A model generated the notes under the pieces. The model saw only the letters and a list, made by a program, of their open reading frames with translations, had not been told where the DNA came from and searched no databases. 64,000 bases of DNA from 66-474 sp040255405 (GTDB lineage Bacteria; Pseudomonadota; Gammaproteobacteria; Xanthomonadales; Rhodanobacteraceae): assembly GCA_040255405.1 (NCBI GenBank), contig JBDZUX010000002.1, positions 124,001-188,000 on the forward strand, in the 5' to 3' direction. Made by a program: the position numbers and the translations under genes. Within the stretch, counting starts at the first letter, position 1; each line of letters begins with the position of its first letter. Below, piece by piece: positions 25,808-34,011 of this stretch.

Positions 25808-26857
25808 TGCCGCCGCCTCGCCGCCCGACTCCCTGCGGCGCGCAGCGCCCTGCAATTGCCTGTCCAGGTACCAGCGCGCCGCGCCCAGCACTCCGTGCCG
25901 GCCGTGTTCGATCAAACGCACCGGCACGCGCAACAGGAATTCCCGCATGCCTCCCTTGCTCAGGAAGCGGTCCACGAAACGGCTGCGTTGCAGCAGCTCT
26001 CTTATTTCCGGCAACACCCCGCCGGCCAGGTACACACCGCCCCTGGCCATGTAGGCCATGGCGAGATTGCCCACGAAACCGCCCAGCAACGCGCAAAAAA
26101 TCTCCACCGTCTCGACGGCGTCGGCATCGCTGCCGTCACACGCGGCTGCGGTGACGGCTTCGGGCTGCGCGAGTTCCGGTCGCTGCCCGCGCAGGGCGCG
26201 CAAGGTGGCATACAGCGTCAGCAAACCGGGGCCGGAAAGAATGCGCTCGTAGGGCACGTGGCCCTCTCCCGCCGCCAGATGCGCCAATACTTCGCGTTCG
26301 CGCGCGGCAACCGGCGCAAGATCCATCTGGCCGGCTTCGGTCGTGAGCACCCGCATCGGTGAAAGCCGTACGGCGGCACCCAGTCCGGTGCCAGGCCCGA
26401 CCACCAGCGCGGGGCCTTCGCAGTGTGTCGGCGGGCCGCACAGCAGCAGGCTGTCGGTATCGCGCAGGTCATCCAGCCCGTAACCCAGCGCCTCGAAATC
26501 GTTGAGCAAGGCCACGTCGTCGAAAGCCAGCACGTGGCGCAAGGCGGGCAGGCTGACCGGCCACGCCAGGTTGTCGTTGACGATGCTGTCGCCGACCGCC
26601 TGCCCCGCGCACGCAATCACGCAGCGCCGTACCGGCAGGGCCGCATCGCGTTCGACGAAGCTTCGCACCAGCTCAGGCAGGCCCGGATAGTCCGCGCATG
26701 CGAACTTCCGGTACGCCAGGACATCGACCCCGGGCTCGCCGCCCGGCGGCGCCCGCAACAGCGCCAGCCGCGCATGCGTCCCGCCCACGTCCGCCGCCAC
26801 GAACGGCTGGGCTTGCAGGCTGACGCGCTGGCTGGGTTGGCTGGCGGGCACGTTCAT
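25805..26857 (-). CDS. glucokinase-family hexokinase, probable GlcNAc kinase by context
   Basis: This 350-residue kinase is of the bacterial Glk fold, not a ROK protein: the ROK zinc CxCG motif is absent. Visible motifs are the ATP site AADVGGTHARLALL (about 21-34), the catalytic region LLNDFEALGYG, GPGTGLGAA, and a C-terminal GHVPYERILSGPGL. In this locus it would phosphorylate imported GlcNAc to the 6-phosphate for NagA, which is inferred from neighbours because sequence alone does not separate glucose from GlcNAc use. The ATG at 26857 follows GGGAG. It leads the minus-strand arm, divergent from the permease gene. Confidence 0.85.
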   Translation of the reverse strand: MNVPASQPSQRVSLQAQPFVAADVGGTHARLALLRAPPGGEPGVDVLAYRKFACADYPGLPELVRSFVERDAALPVRRCVIACAGQAVGDSIVNDNLAWPVSLPALRHVLAFDDVALLNDFEALGYGLDDLRDTDSLLLCGPPTHCEGPALVVGPGTGLGAAVRLSPMRVLTTEAGQMDLAPVAAREREVLAHLAAGEGHVPYERILSGPGLLTLYATLRALRGQRPELAQPEAVTAAACDGSDADAVETVEIFCALLGGFVGNLAMAYMARGGVYLAGGVLPEIRELLQRSRFVDRFLSKGGMREFLLRVPVRLIEHGRHGVLGAARWYLDRQLQGAARRRESGGEAAA

Positions 26858-26899
26858 CCGGCTCCCGGACGCGGAAACGGACGCCAGTTTGGCCACGAA

Positions 26900-26913
26900 T
26901 GACAACGTTGTCA
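26900..26913. promoter_or_regulatory. palindromic LacI-type operator before the hexokinase gene
   Basis: TGACAACGTTGTCA is a perfect 14-base palindrome lying 42 bases before the hexokinase ATG. LacI-family operators have this form with a central CG. The LacI-type regulator encoded at 28511 is the likely binder. Confidence 0.65.
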
Positions 26914-27100
26914 ATTCGCATTGCAGCAAATTGCGGCAAGCTGTCCGCGACGCATGGGTCCGGCCATGGACAAGGGCTTTCTGGCCTTCTACAACGGATC
27001 AAGGCGCCCGCCCGCGCTGCTCCGCAGCAAATCCCGGAATGACCCCAGGTCTGTTTTTCCTTGCGCAGGTCATGCGATACTCGCGACGAGACATCCATGA

Positions 27101-27115
27101 TGACAACGTTGGTCA
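27101..27115. promoter_or_regulatory. LacI-type operator before the sugar permease gene
   Basis: TGACAACGTTGGTCA repeats the 26900 palindrome with one extra base in the right arm. It lies 36 bases before the permease ATG. The 26858-27151 divergent gap holds these two operators and a scrap of CCGGAATGA-type repeat near 27035, nothing else recognisable. Confidence 0.6.
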
Positions 27116-27151
27116 ACCTCACCGGGTCCCATCCGGCTACAGGAGCGCACC

Positions 27152-28456
27152 ATGACCCCGCACGCCACCTCGCAGCCCCAGTCGCACTACCTGATGTCGA
27201 TGACGATCATCGGCGTGCTGTTCTTCATCTTCGGCTTCGTCACCTGGTTGAACGGTTCGCTGATCCTGTTCGTGAAGGTAGGGTTCAACCTCGACAACGT
27301 CAGCGCGTTCTGGATCCCGTTCGTGTTCTACGTGTCGTATTTCGTGCTTGCACTTCCGTCCGCCGCGGTGCTGAAGCGCACCGGCATGAAGAAGGGCATG
27401 GCGCTGGGATTGTTCGTGATGGCGGTCGGCTCGGTGGTGTTCGCGCAGTGCATGGCGATGTACTCGTACCCGGGGGCCCTGGCGGGTCTGTTCGTGATCG
27501 GCGCAGGACTCGCGCTGCTGCAGACGGCGTCCAACCCCTACGTCAGCATCCTCGGCCCCATCGAAAGCGGCGCCAAGCGGGTCGCGATCATGGGCATCTG
27601 CAACAAGGTGGCCGGCGCGCTGGCGCCGATCGTGTTCGGCGCATTGCTGCTGGGCGGGGTCGATGCGTACGTGGACAAGATCAACGCGGCGGCGTCGCCG
27701 GTCGCCAAGGCGCTGCTGCAGCACGAATTCGTGCACCGCGCATTCACGCCCTACGTGGTGATCGCCGTGGTGCTGGCGGTCCTCGCGATCTGCGTGGTGT
27801 TTTCGTCGCTGCCGGAAATCAAGCCTGAAGGCGATCCGGGCAGGCACGCCGGCAAGCCTGGCATCTTCAGCTTTCCGTACCTCTGGTTGGGCGTGATATG
27901 CATCTTCATCTACGTCGGCATGGAGGTCCAGGCCGGCGACAGTATCGTGGTCTACGGCACCGCGTCCGGGCTTTCACCCGAACACGCCAAGCACCTGACC
28001 ACATACACCATGATCGGCATGCTGATCGGCTACGTCCTGGGCGTGATCCTGACGCCGCGTTTCATTTCGCAGCAGCGCTACCTCGCGATTTCCGCGGTGT
28101 TCGGCGTGCTGTTTGCATTCGCCGCGTGGGTCACCCATGGCCATGTATCGGTCGCCTTCGTCGCGGCGCTCGGCATCGCCAACGCAATGATGTGGCCGGC
28201 GATCTTCCCGCTGGCCATCAAGGGACTGGGCAACCAGACCGAATTCGGATCGGCGCTGCTGATCATGGGCATCGCGGGCGGCGCGGTGATTCCGAACATT
28301 TTCGTGCGCCTGGAGGAAGTGATCGATTTCCAGCTTGCCTTCCTGGTGGTGATGGTGCCCGGCTATCTCTATATCCTGTTCTATGGCTTGCTGGGCCACA
28401 AGGTCGGCCAGGACGCACGCCCACGGGTGACCCACTCCGCGACGGCGACGCCCTGA
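27152..28456 (+). CDS. MFS sugar permease, FucP/NagP-type, probable GlcNAc transporter
   Basis: This 434-residue inner-membrane carrier has about 12 hydrophobic helices of the fucose:H+ symporter family. Visible segments are FFIFGFVTWLNGSLI in helix 1 and GAGLALLQTASNPYVSILGP in helix 4; these match the NagP permeases found in GlcNAc clusters. It would import GlcNAc from the periplasm. The ATG at 27152 follows CAGGAG. It leads the plus-strand arm (permease, regulator, deaminase, NagA) and is preceded by a LacI-type operator. Confidence 0.88.
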   Translation: MTPHATSQPQSHYLMSMTIIGVLFFIFGFVTWLNGSLILFVKVGFNLDNVSAFWIPFVFYVSYFVLALPSAAVLKRTGMKKGMALGLFVMAVGSVVFAQCMAMYSYPGALAGLFVIGAGLALLQTASNPYVSILGPIESGAKRVAIMGICNKVAGALAPIVFGALLLGGVDAYVDKINAAASPVAKALLQHEFVHRAFTPYVVIAVVLAVLAICVVFSSLPEIKPEGDPGRHAGKPGIFSFPYLWLGVICIFIYVGMEVQAGDSIVVYGTASGLSPEHAKHLTTYTMIGMLIGYVLGVILTPRFISQQRYLAISAVFGVLFAFAAWVTHGHVSVAFVAALGIANAMMWPAIFPLAIKGLGNQTEFGSALLIMGIAGGAVIPNIFVRLEEVIDFQLAFLVVMVPGYLYILFYGLLGHKVGQDARPRVTHSATATP

Positions 28457-28510
28457 AAGCGACGGCTGGACGTGCAACGATGCGCAAGCCCACAACCCGA
28501 GGAACCTGAA

Positions 28511-29533
28511 TTGGGAACTGCCACCATCCGGGATGTCGCCAAGCAGGCCCGGGTTTCGCTGAAGACCGTTTCGCGCGTGATCAACCGCGAGGCTTCGGTG
28601 CGCGATGAAACGCGCGAACGGGTGCTGCGGGCCATCGAGCAACTGGGTTACCGCCCCGACCTGTCGGCCCGCAGTCTGCGCAGCGCCAAGGCGTACGCGA
28701 TCGGGCTGGTGTACGACAACCCCAATCCCTACTACATCATCGCCGTGCAGCAGGGTGCGCTGGCGGCGTGCCGCGAAATGGGGTTCGGTTTGCAGATCCA
28801 CCCCTGCGATTCGCGCGCGCCCAGGCTCGCCGAAGAGTTGCGCGATCTTGCGCACCGCTCCCGGCTTGCGGGCCTGGTGCTGGCGCCACCGATGTCCGAG
28901 CGCATGGCGCTGCTGCGCGAACTGGCGGCGTACAATGTCCCGCTGGTGCGCATAATTTCCGCGGCCGAAGATCCGCGCGACGGCTTTCCGTGCGTATTCG
29001 TGGACGACCGCGATGCTGCGTACGCGATCACGGCTTATCTGATCCAGCTGGGCCATGTCAGGATCGGCTTCCTGTGGGGCGGCAAACAGCACCGCTCCAG
29101 CCCCGAGCGCTACAAGGGTTACGAGAAGGCCTTGCAGGATTACGGCGTGCCGCTGGAAAAGGAACTCGTGCTCGAAGGCGACTACGCATTCGATGACGGT
29201 TTCCGGGGCGCGCGCCGGCTGTTCGGTCTGCCCGAACCGCCGACGGCAATCTTCGGCTCCAACGACGAAATCGCGGCCGGCGTGCTGGCCGCCGCACGCG
29301 CCGCGGGGTTGCACGTTCCGTACGACTTGTCCGTGGCCGGCTTCGAAGACAGCCCGTTCTCGCGCCACTCCTGGCCTTCGCTGACCACCTCGCGACAACG
29401 CACCGAGCTGATCGCCGAACGCGCGACGCGCCTGCTGATCGCGCAAATCCATGGCGAACAGGTCGCAAACGAAGGCTTCAGCCCGGAACTTGTCGTGCGC
29501 GGTTCGACTGCCCCGCCCCGGCCCCGGCAATGA
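28511..29533 (+). CDS. LacI-family transcriptional regulator of the GlcNAc locus
   Basis: This 340-residue repressor has an N-terminal helix-turn-helix and hinge (TIRDVAKQARVSLKTVSRVINRE then YRPDLSARSLRS) and a periplasmic-binding-like effector domain (AIGLVYDNPNPYYI, VAGFEDSPFSRHSWPSLTT). The start is taken as the TTG at 28511, after GAGGAACC, because it places the helix-turn-helix at the usual distance; a GTG at 28472 would add 13 unlikely residues. Its likely targets are the TGACAACG palindromes upstream, and its effector is probably GlcNAc-6-P or a related sugar phosphate. The stop overlaps the next start (ATGA). Confidence 0.9.
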   Translation: MGTATIRDVAKQARVSLKTVSRVINREASVRDETRERVLRAIEQLGYRPDLSARSLRSAKAYAIGLVYDNPNPYYIIAVQQGALAACREMGFGLQIHPCDSRAPRLAEELRDLAHRSRLAGLVLAPPMSERMALLRELAAYNVPLVRIISAAEDPRDGFPCVFVDDRDAAYAITAYLIQLGHVRIGFLWGGKQHRSSPERYKGYEKALQDYGVPLEKELVLEGDYAFDDGFRGARRLFGLPEPPTAIFGSNDEIAAGVLAAARAAGLHVPYDLSVAGFEDSPFSRHSWPSLTTSRQRTELIAERATRLLIAQIHGEQVANEGFSPELVVRGSTAPPRPRQ

Positions 29534-30606
29534 AGGATTGCGGCCCCACCATGGCTTCCCCAGGCGTGCCAGGCATCCAACCCGAATCCACCGCGCTACA
29601 TCGGGAGGCCGCCGACGCGGCCGCCACCGTTGCACGGCAACTCGAACGCAACGATGCAGGCGTGCGCGCACTCGCGGCAAGTTTGCGCGACGCGGCGCCG
29701 CCGTTCGTCGTGACGTGCGCGCGTGGCAGTTCCGACCATGCGGCGACCTACGCCAAATACGTGATCGAAACACAAACCGGTTGCGTGACGGCCTCGGCGT
29801 CGCCGTCGGTCGAATCGATCTACGCGGTGCCGCTGAAGCTTCGTGGCGCGCTGTATCTCGTCATTTCGCAATCGGGTGCAAGCCCCGACCTGCTGCGCAG
29901 CGCCGAAGCCGCGCGCAGCGCCGGAGCGCACGTGGTCGCGTTGGTCAATGCGGAGAACTCGCCGCTCGCGGCGCTCGCAAACACCGTGATCCCCTTGCAG
30001 GCGGGTCCCGAAAAAAGCGTCGCAGCCACCAAGAGTTTCATCGGGTCGCTGACGGCCGTGCTGCACCTGACCGCGCATTGGCGCAACGACAAGCCGTTGC
30101 TCGATGCACTGCACGCCCTGCCCGAGCAGTTGCGCCGCGCCTTTGCACTCGACTGGTCGCCTTTGGTCGAAGGTCTCCGCGATATGCACGACCTGTTCGT
30201 GCTGGGGCGCGGCTACGGCCTTGCCGCGGCACAGGAAGCGGCGCTGAAACTGAAGGAAACCTGCGCGCTGCACGCCGAAGCCTTCAGCAGTGCGGAAGTC
30301 CGCCACGGGCCGATGGAATTGGTGGGCCCGCACCTGCCGGTACTGCTGTTCGCGCAAGCCGATCACGCGCTCGCGGGTGTACTGGCCACCGCCGAGGATT
30401 TCCGCCGGCGTGGCGCGGACGTGTGGACCGCGGCGCCGTCTGCCACGGGCCGCCATGCCTTGCCCATCGTGCCGACGGAGCATCCGGTCTGCGCGCCGAT
30501 CCTGGCGATCCAGAGTTTCTATCGCGCCGCCAACGCGCTGGCGATCGCGCGGGGCCGCGATCCGGACCATCCGCCGCATCTTGCCAAGGTCACCGAGACG
30601 GTGTGA
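29530..30606 (+). CDS. SIS-domain glucosamine-6-phosphate deaminase, NagB-II type
   Basis: This 358-residue protein has two SIS domains like the isomerase half of GlmS but no glutaminase domain. Visible motifs are CARGSSDHAATYAKYVIE, ISQSGASPDLL, VAATKSFIGSL, GRGYGLAAAQEAALKLKETCALHAEAFSSAEVRHGPMEL. Such stand-alone proteins replace hexameric NagB in several proteobacterial GlcNAc clusters, releasing ammonia from GlcN-6-P to give fructose-6-P. It overlaps the regulator upstream (ATGA) and nagA downstream (TGATG). Confidence 0.88.
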   Translation: MKDCGPTMASPGVPGIQPESTALHREAADAAATVARQLERNDAGVRALAASLRDAAPPFVVTCARGSSDHAATYAKYVIETQTGCVTASASPSVESIYAVPLKLRGALYLVISQSGASPDLLRSAEAARSAGAHVVALVNAENSPLAALANTVIPLQAGPEKSVAATKSFIGSLTAVLHLTAHWRNDKPLLDALHALPEQLRRAFALDWSPLVEGLRDMHDLFVLGRGYGLAAAQEAALKLKETCALHAEAFSSAEVRHGPMELVGPHLPVLLFAQADHALAGVLATAEDFRRRGADVWTAAPSATGRHALPIVPTEHPVCAPILAIQSFYRAANALAIARGRDPDHPPHLAKVTETV

Positions 30607-31748
30607 TGACGACGGCGCTGGTCAACGCACGTGTTCTTGCCGCACGGGGTTGGCGCGACGATGTCGCGGTGCTCGTGGAAGGCGAGCGGATCCGGGGGCT
30701 GGCGTCCGCGCGCGATGTACCGGCCGGCGCGCGGATGCACGACTTGTCAGGCCGGATGCTGTTGCCAGGCTTCATCGACTGCCAGGTCAACGGCGGCGGC
30801 GGCGTGTTGCTCAACGACCAGCCGACCGTTGAGAGCATCCGCGCGATCGGCGCGGCGCACCGTCGATTCGGCACCACCGGCTTCCTGCCGACGCTGATCA
30901 GCGACACGATCGACAAGATGGGCGCCGCGATCGCGGCCACCGACCTCGCCATCGCGCTAGCAGTGCCGGGCGTCCTGGGCATCCATCTCGAGGGGCCGTT
31001 CATCAGCCGCGAACGCAAGGGCGTGCACGCGGAGAAATATCTGCACGCACCGAATGCGGATGAATTGCGGGTGGCCGAATCCCTCCAGCGCGGCAAGACG
31101 CTGCTGACCGTGGCGCCGGAGCGCGTGACCCCGGATGCGATCCGGAATCTCGTGGCCGCCGGCGTAATCGTCGCCGCAGGCCACACCAACGCCGATTACG
31201 CGACGGTGCGCGCGGCGCTGGATGCGGGCGTGCGCGGCTTCACCCACCTCTTCAATGCAATGTCGCCACTGACCAGCCGTGCACCCGGCGTGGTTGGCGC
31301 GGCATTGGACGACCCTGATTCCTGGTGCGGCGTGATCGTCGATGGCCATCATGTCGATCCAGCCAGCTTGCGCATCGCGCTGCGGGCGAAGCCACGCGGC
31401 AAGCTGTTCCTCGTGACCGACGCGATGCCGCCGGTGGGCGCGAGCGATCCTGCGTACGTGTTGAATGGCGAAACAATCACCGCGCGCGACGGCATCTGCC
31501 AGACCGCTTCCGGCACCCTTGCGGGCTCCGCACTCAGCATGGTCGATGCAGTGCGCAACACCGTCGAGATGCTCGGCGTGCCGCTTGAGGAAGCAGTGCG
31601 CATGGCATCGACCTACCCTGCGGATTTTCTCGGCTTGGGTGCAACGCACGGCCGGATCGAAGCGGGGTTCCGCGCGGACTTCACCGTGGTCGATCGCGAC
31701 TTGCGGGTGATGGAAACCTGGATCGGCGGCGCCGTGCAGGCAGCCTGA
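30606..31748 (+). CDS. nagA: N-acetylglucosamine-6-phosphate deacetylase
   Basis: This 380-residue amidohydrolase removes the acetyl group from GlcNAc-6-P. Visible family motifs are LPGFIDCQVNGGGGVLLND, the metal-site HLEGPFISRERKGVH, AAGHTNADY, FTHLFNAMSPL, IVDGHHVDP and the catalytic aspartate in LVTDAMPPVG. The ATG shares a base with the stop of the deaminase gene. The order deacetylase after deaminase completes the route from GlcNAc to fructose-6-P. The gene is convergent with the pseudouridine synthase gene, nine bases away. Confidence 0.95.
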   Translation: MTTALVNARVLAARGWRDDVAVLVEGERIRGLASARDVPAGARMHDLSGRMLLPGFIDCQVNGGGGVLLNDQPTVESIRAIGAAHRRFGTTGFLPTLISDTIDKMGAAIAATDLAIALAVPGVLGIHLEGPFISRERKGVHAEKYLHAPNADELRVAESLQRGKTLLTVAPERVTPDAIRNLVAAGVIVAAGHTNADYATVRAALDAGVRGFTHLFNAMSPLTSRAPGVVGAALDDPDSWCGVIVDGHHVDPASLRIALRAKPRGKLFLVTDAMPPVGASDPAYVLNGETITARDGICQTASGTLAGSALSMVDAVRNTVEMLGVPLEEAVRMASTYPADFLGLGATHGRIEAGFRADFTVVDRDLRVMETWIGGAVQAA

Positions 31749-31757
31749 CTTTCGCGT

Positions 31758-32555
31758 TCAACGCGCGGCGGCACCCGGCCGCGCACGGGACAATTGCCGG
31801 ACCTCCACCTCGCTCAAACGGCGCCAGGCGCCCTTGGCAAGCTCACCGAGTTGCAGGGAACCGATCGCCACCCGCATCAGGCGCAATACCTCGTGGTCGC
31901 AGGCCGAGAGCATCCGGCGGACCTGCCGGTTGCGGCCCTCCGCGAGCACGATCTCCAGCCACGTGTTTTTCCCGCCGCCCCCGATTGCCTGCACGGATCC
32001 AGCCGACAGACGTTCGCCGCGGTCGACCACGCCCGCGCGCAATCGCTGCAGGGTCGTGTCACCGACGACGCCCCGAACCTGCACGCGATAGGTTTTCGGG
32101 ACGTGGGCATCGGGATCGGTGATGCCCGAGGCCCACGCGGGATCGTTGCTCATCAGCAGCAACCCTTCGCTCGCCTTGTCCAGCCTCCCGACCGGCGCAA
32201 GCCACGGCAGGCCGTCCGCATGCAGCAAGCCATACACGGTCTCGCGGCCCTGCTCGTCAGCGGCACTGACCACCAGCCCGCGCGGTTTGTTGAGCATGAT
32301 GCAGACGCGCTCGGCCGCGCGCAGCGCGACCCCATCCAGTTCGATGCAATCGGTCATCGGATCCGCTGGCGATTCGGAATCGCGCACCACCTTGCCGTTC
32401 ACCCGCACGCGGCCCGCAGCGACCCGGCGTTCTGCTTCGCTGCGCGAACACACGCCCATGCGCGACAGCACTCGCGCCAGCCCGTGCCGCGGAGGACGCA
32501 CTGCATCGCCGCGCTGCGCGATGGATGATCCAACACTGCGGGTACGCATACTCAT
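31758..32555 (-). CDS. rRNA pseudouridine synthase, RsuA/RluB/RluE family
   Basis: This 265-residue enzyme converts a specific rRNA uridine to pseudouridine. It has an N-terminal S4 domain (GLARVLSRMGVCSRSEAERRVAAGRVRVNG), then the catalytic domain with LNKPRGLV and the signature VGRLDKASEGLLLMSND holding the catalytic aspartate, and NRQVRRML near the end. Features are mixed between RluB and RluE, so the exact position is not assigned. ATG 32555 or 32549 could be the start. Confidence 0.9.
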   Translation of the reverse strand: MSMRTRSVGSSIAQRGDAVRPPRHGLARVLSRMGVCSRSEAERRVAAGRVRVNGKVVRDSESPADPMTDCIELDGVALRAAERVCIMLNKPRGLVVSAADEQGRETVYGLLHADGLPWLAPVGRLDKASEGLLLMSNDPAWASGITDPDAHVPKTYRVQVRGVVGDTTLQRLRAGVVDRGERLSAGSVQAIGGGGKNTWLEIVLAEGRNRQVRRMLSACDHEVLRLMRVAIGSLQLGELAKGAWRRLSEVEVRQLSRARPGAAAR

Positions 32556-32585
32556 TGCGCCGCGCCTCCAAGGTGCCCGAAAAGA

Positions 32586-32617
32586 AAAAGCCCGGCGCGA
32601 GGCCGGGCTTTTTTTAT
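32586..32617 (-). terminator. rho-independent terminator after ompA
   Basis: AAAAAGCCCGGC pairs with GCCGGGCTTTTT around GCGAG, with T-runs on both sides. It lies 45 bases past the stop of the OmpA gene and insulates the pseudouridine synthase gene. Confidence 0.88.
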
Positions 32618-32661
32618 TGCATCGGAGATCGGAGATGACCTGCCGATCCTCCGCGAACGGC

Positions 32662-33828
32662 TTACATGCTGCCGTCCTGGGGTTGCTCGACCTTGAACTC
32701 GACGCGACGGTTGCGCTGACGGCCAGCCGCGGTCTCGTTGGTGTCGATCGGGTTGGTCTCGCCGAAGCCCTTCACCGCGGTGATGCGGCTCGAGTCGATG
32801 CCGTGCGACGTCAGGTACGTATTGACGATGTTGGCGCGGCGTTCGGACAGACCCTGGTTGTACTGATCGGTACCGACCGAATCGGTATAACCGTCGATCT
32901 CGATCTTGACCTGCGGATAGCGGTTCAAGGTATCGACGGCTTGGTCCAGGATCGCAACCGAATCGGCTGCCGGCGGCTTCAGCGTCGGGCCGATGTCGCT
33001 TTCACCCTTCTTCGGGCGGTCGAACTTGAAGTTCACGCCACGCAAGTCGATCACCACGTTCTGCGGTGGCGGCGGCGGCGGGGGCGCAGCCGGCGGCGGC
33101 GGCGGAGCGGCCGGTGGCGGCGGCGGCGCCGGATGGCCCATGTTGAACACCAGGGCGATGGTGGCCATGGAGTCCAGCCACTGCTTCGGACCGTAGGTAT
33201 GCGGCAGGCCCGGGCCGGCGAGACCGGCCAACTGCGCAGAAGTGGTGTCGCGGTAGTAACGCGCCGCGACTTCGCCACGCAGGGCGATGCGGTCGCTCAC
33301 GTTGTAAAGCACGCCCACGCCGACGGTCGCACCGGGACCCCAGCCCGACCCGCTGGCGGAAGGGAAACAACCGCACTCGCCACCCGCTTGCGCAAGCTGT
33401 TCGGACACCGCGGAATGACGCCACATGCCCACGCCAGCCATGATGTACGGACGCCACTGCGAGGCCGGATCCATGAAGTACCAGCGGCCCGCAACGTCCA
33501 GGCCCAGGGTTTCCCATTGCTTGCCGGCGCGGATCGAGGAGTCCTTGAAATCCGCATTGTCACCGGTCGCTTCAACGTCGATCGTGAAGTGGGGGTTTAC
33601 CCAGAACCCAACGCCAAGCCCGCCAACCGGATCCGACTGCACCTGGCGGTCGCTGTCGGGAATGACCACGCCGATGCGCGGCACGATGTACCAGTTGCTG
33701 TAGTTGGGATTCGTGAAGCTACCCGTTGTTTCTGCCGCTGCATCGGTGTCCTGGGCGTGCGCGACTGACATCACGCCCACGGTACCCAAGGCCAGCGCGA
33801 TGACCGCGAACAAGCCGTTACGTTTCAT
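32662..33828 (-). CDS. OmpA-family outer membrane protein
   Basis: This 388-residue protein has a signal peptide (about 1-26, ending VAHAQD), an N-terminal eight-strand barrel of about 200 residues, and a proline-alanine linker of some 25 residues made of runs of five to seven prolines. The C-terminal OmpA peptidoglycan-binding domain shows IEIDGYTDSVGTDQYNQGLSERRA. The barrel holds a C-x-C pair (GECGCF). The ATG at 33828 follows GGAGAC. It links the outer membrane to peptidoglycan. The upstream gap (33829-34011) is AT-rich around 33955-33985 and may hold its promoter; no clear -35/-10 pair was found. Confidence 0.92.
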   Translation of the reverse strand: MKRNGLFAVIALALGTVGVMSVAHAQDTDAAAETTGSFTNPNYSNWYIVPRIGVVIPDSDRQVQSDPVGGLGVGFWVNPHFTIDVEATGDNADFKDSSIRAGKQWETLGLDVAGRWYFMDPASQWRPYIMAGVGMWRHSAVSEQLAQAGGECGCFPSASGSGWGPGATVGVGVLYNVSDRIALRGEVAARYYRDTTSAQLAGLAGPGLPHTYGPKQWLDSMATIALVFNMGHPAPPPPPAAPPPPPAAPPPPPPPQNVVIDLRGVNFKFDRPKKGESDIGPTLKPPAADSVAILDQAVDTLNRYPQVKIEIDGYTDSVGTDQYNQGLSERRANIVNTYLTSHGIDSSRITAVKGFGETNPIDTNETAAGRQRNRRVEFKVEQPQDGSM

Positions 33829-34011
33829 CGGTAAGTCTCCTCGTTGTTGATTCTTCAGGCTTCGGCCAGTTCGGCGCGAGCCGTGCTCCAAAGTGCAAGA
33901 CTACTGGGGCATTACGGTCCATCCAACCCCGTCGCATTCCGCTACGGCGTCGCCAGTTTAGCAAAAAACAAACAAATTGGCCGAAATGGTGCGTTTCCGT
34001 TCATCCAGAAC

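Noticed and set aside
26930..27060. A short open frame starting MDKGFLAF in the GlcNAc divergent gap
   Set aside because: It runs into CCGGAATGA-type repeat sequence and has no ribosome site or family resemblance.
33060..33130. Dense GGC/GGTGGC tract in ompA as a DNA repeat locus
   Set aside because: It codes for the proline-alanine linker of the OmpA protein and is explained by that.
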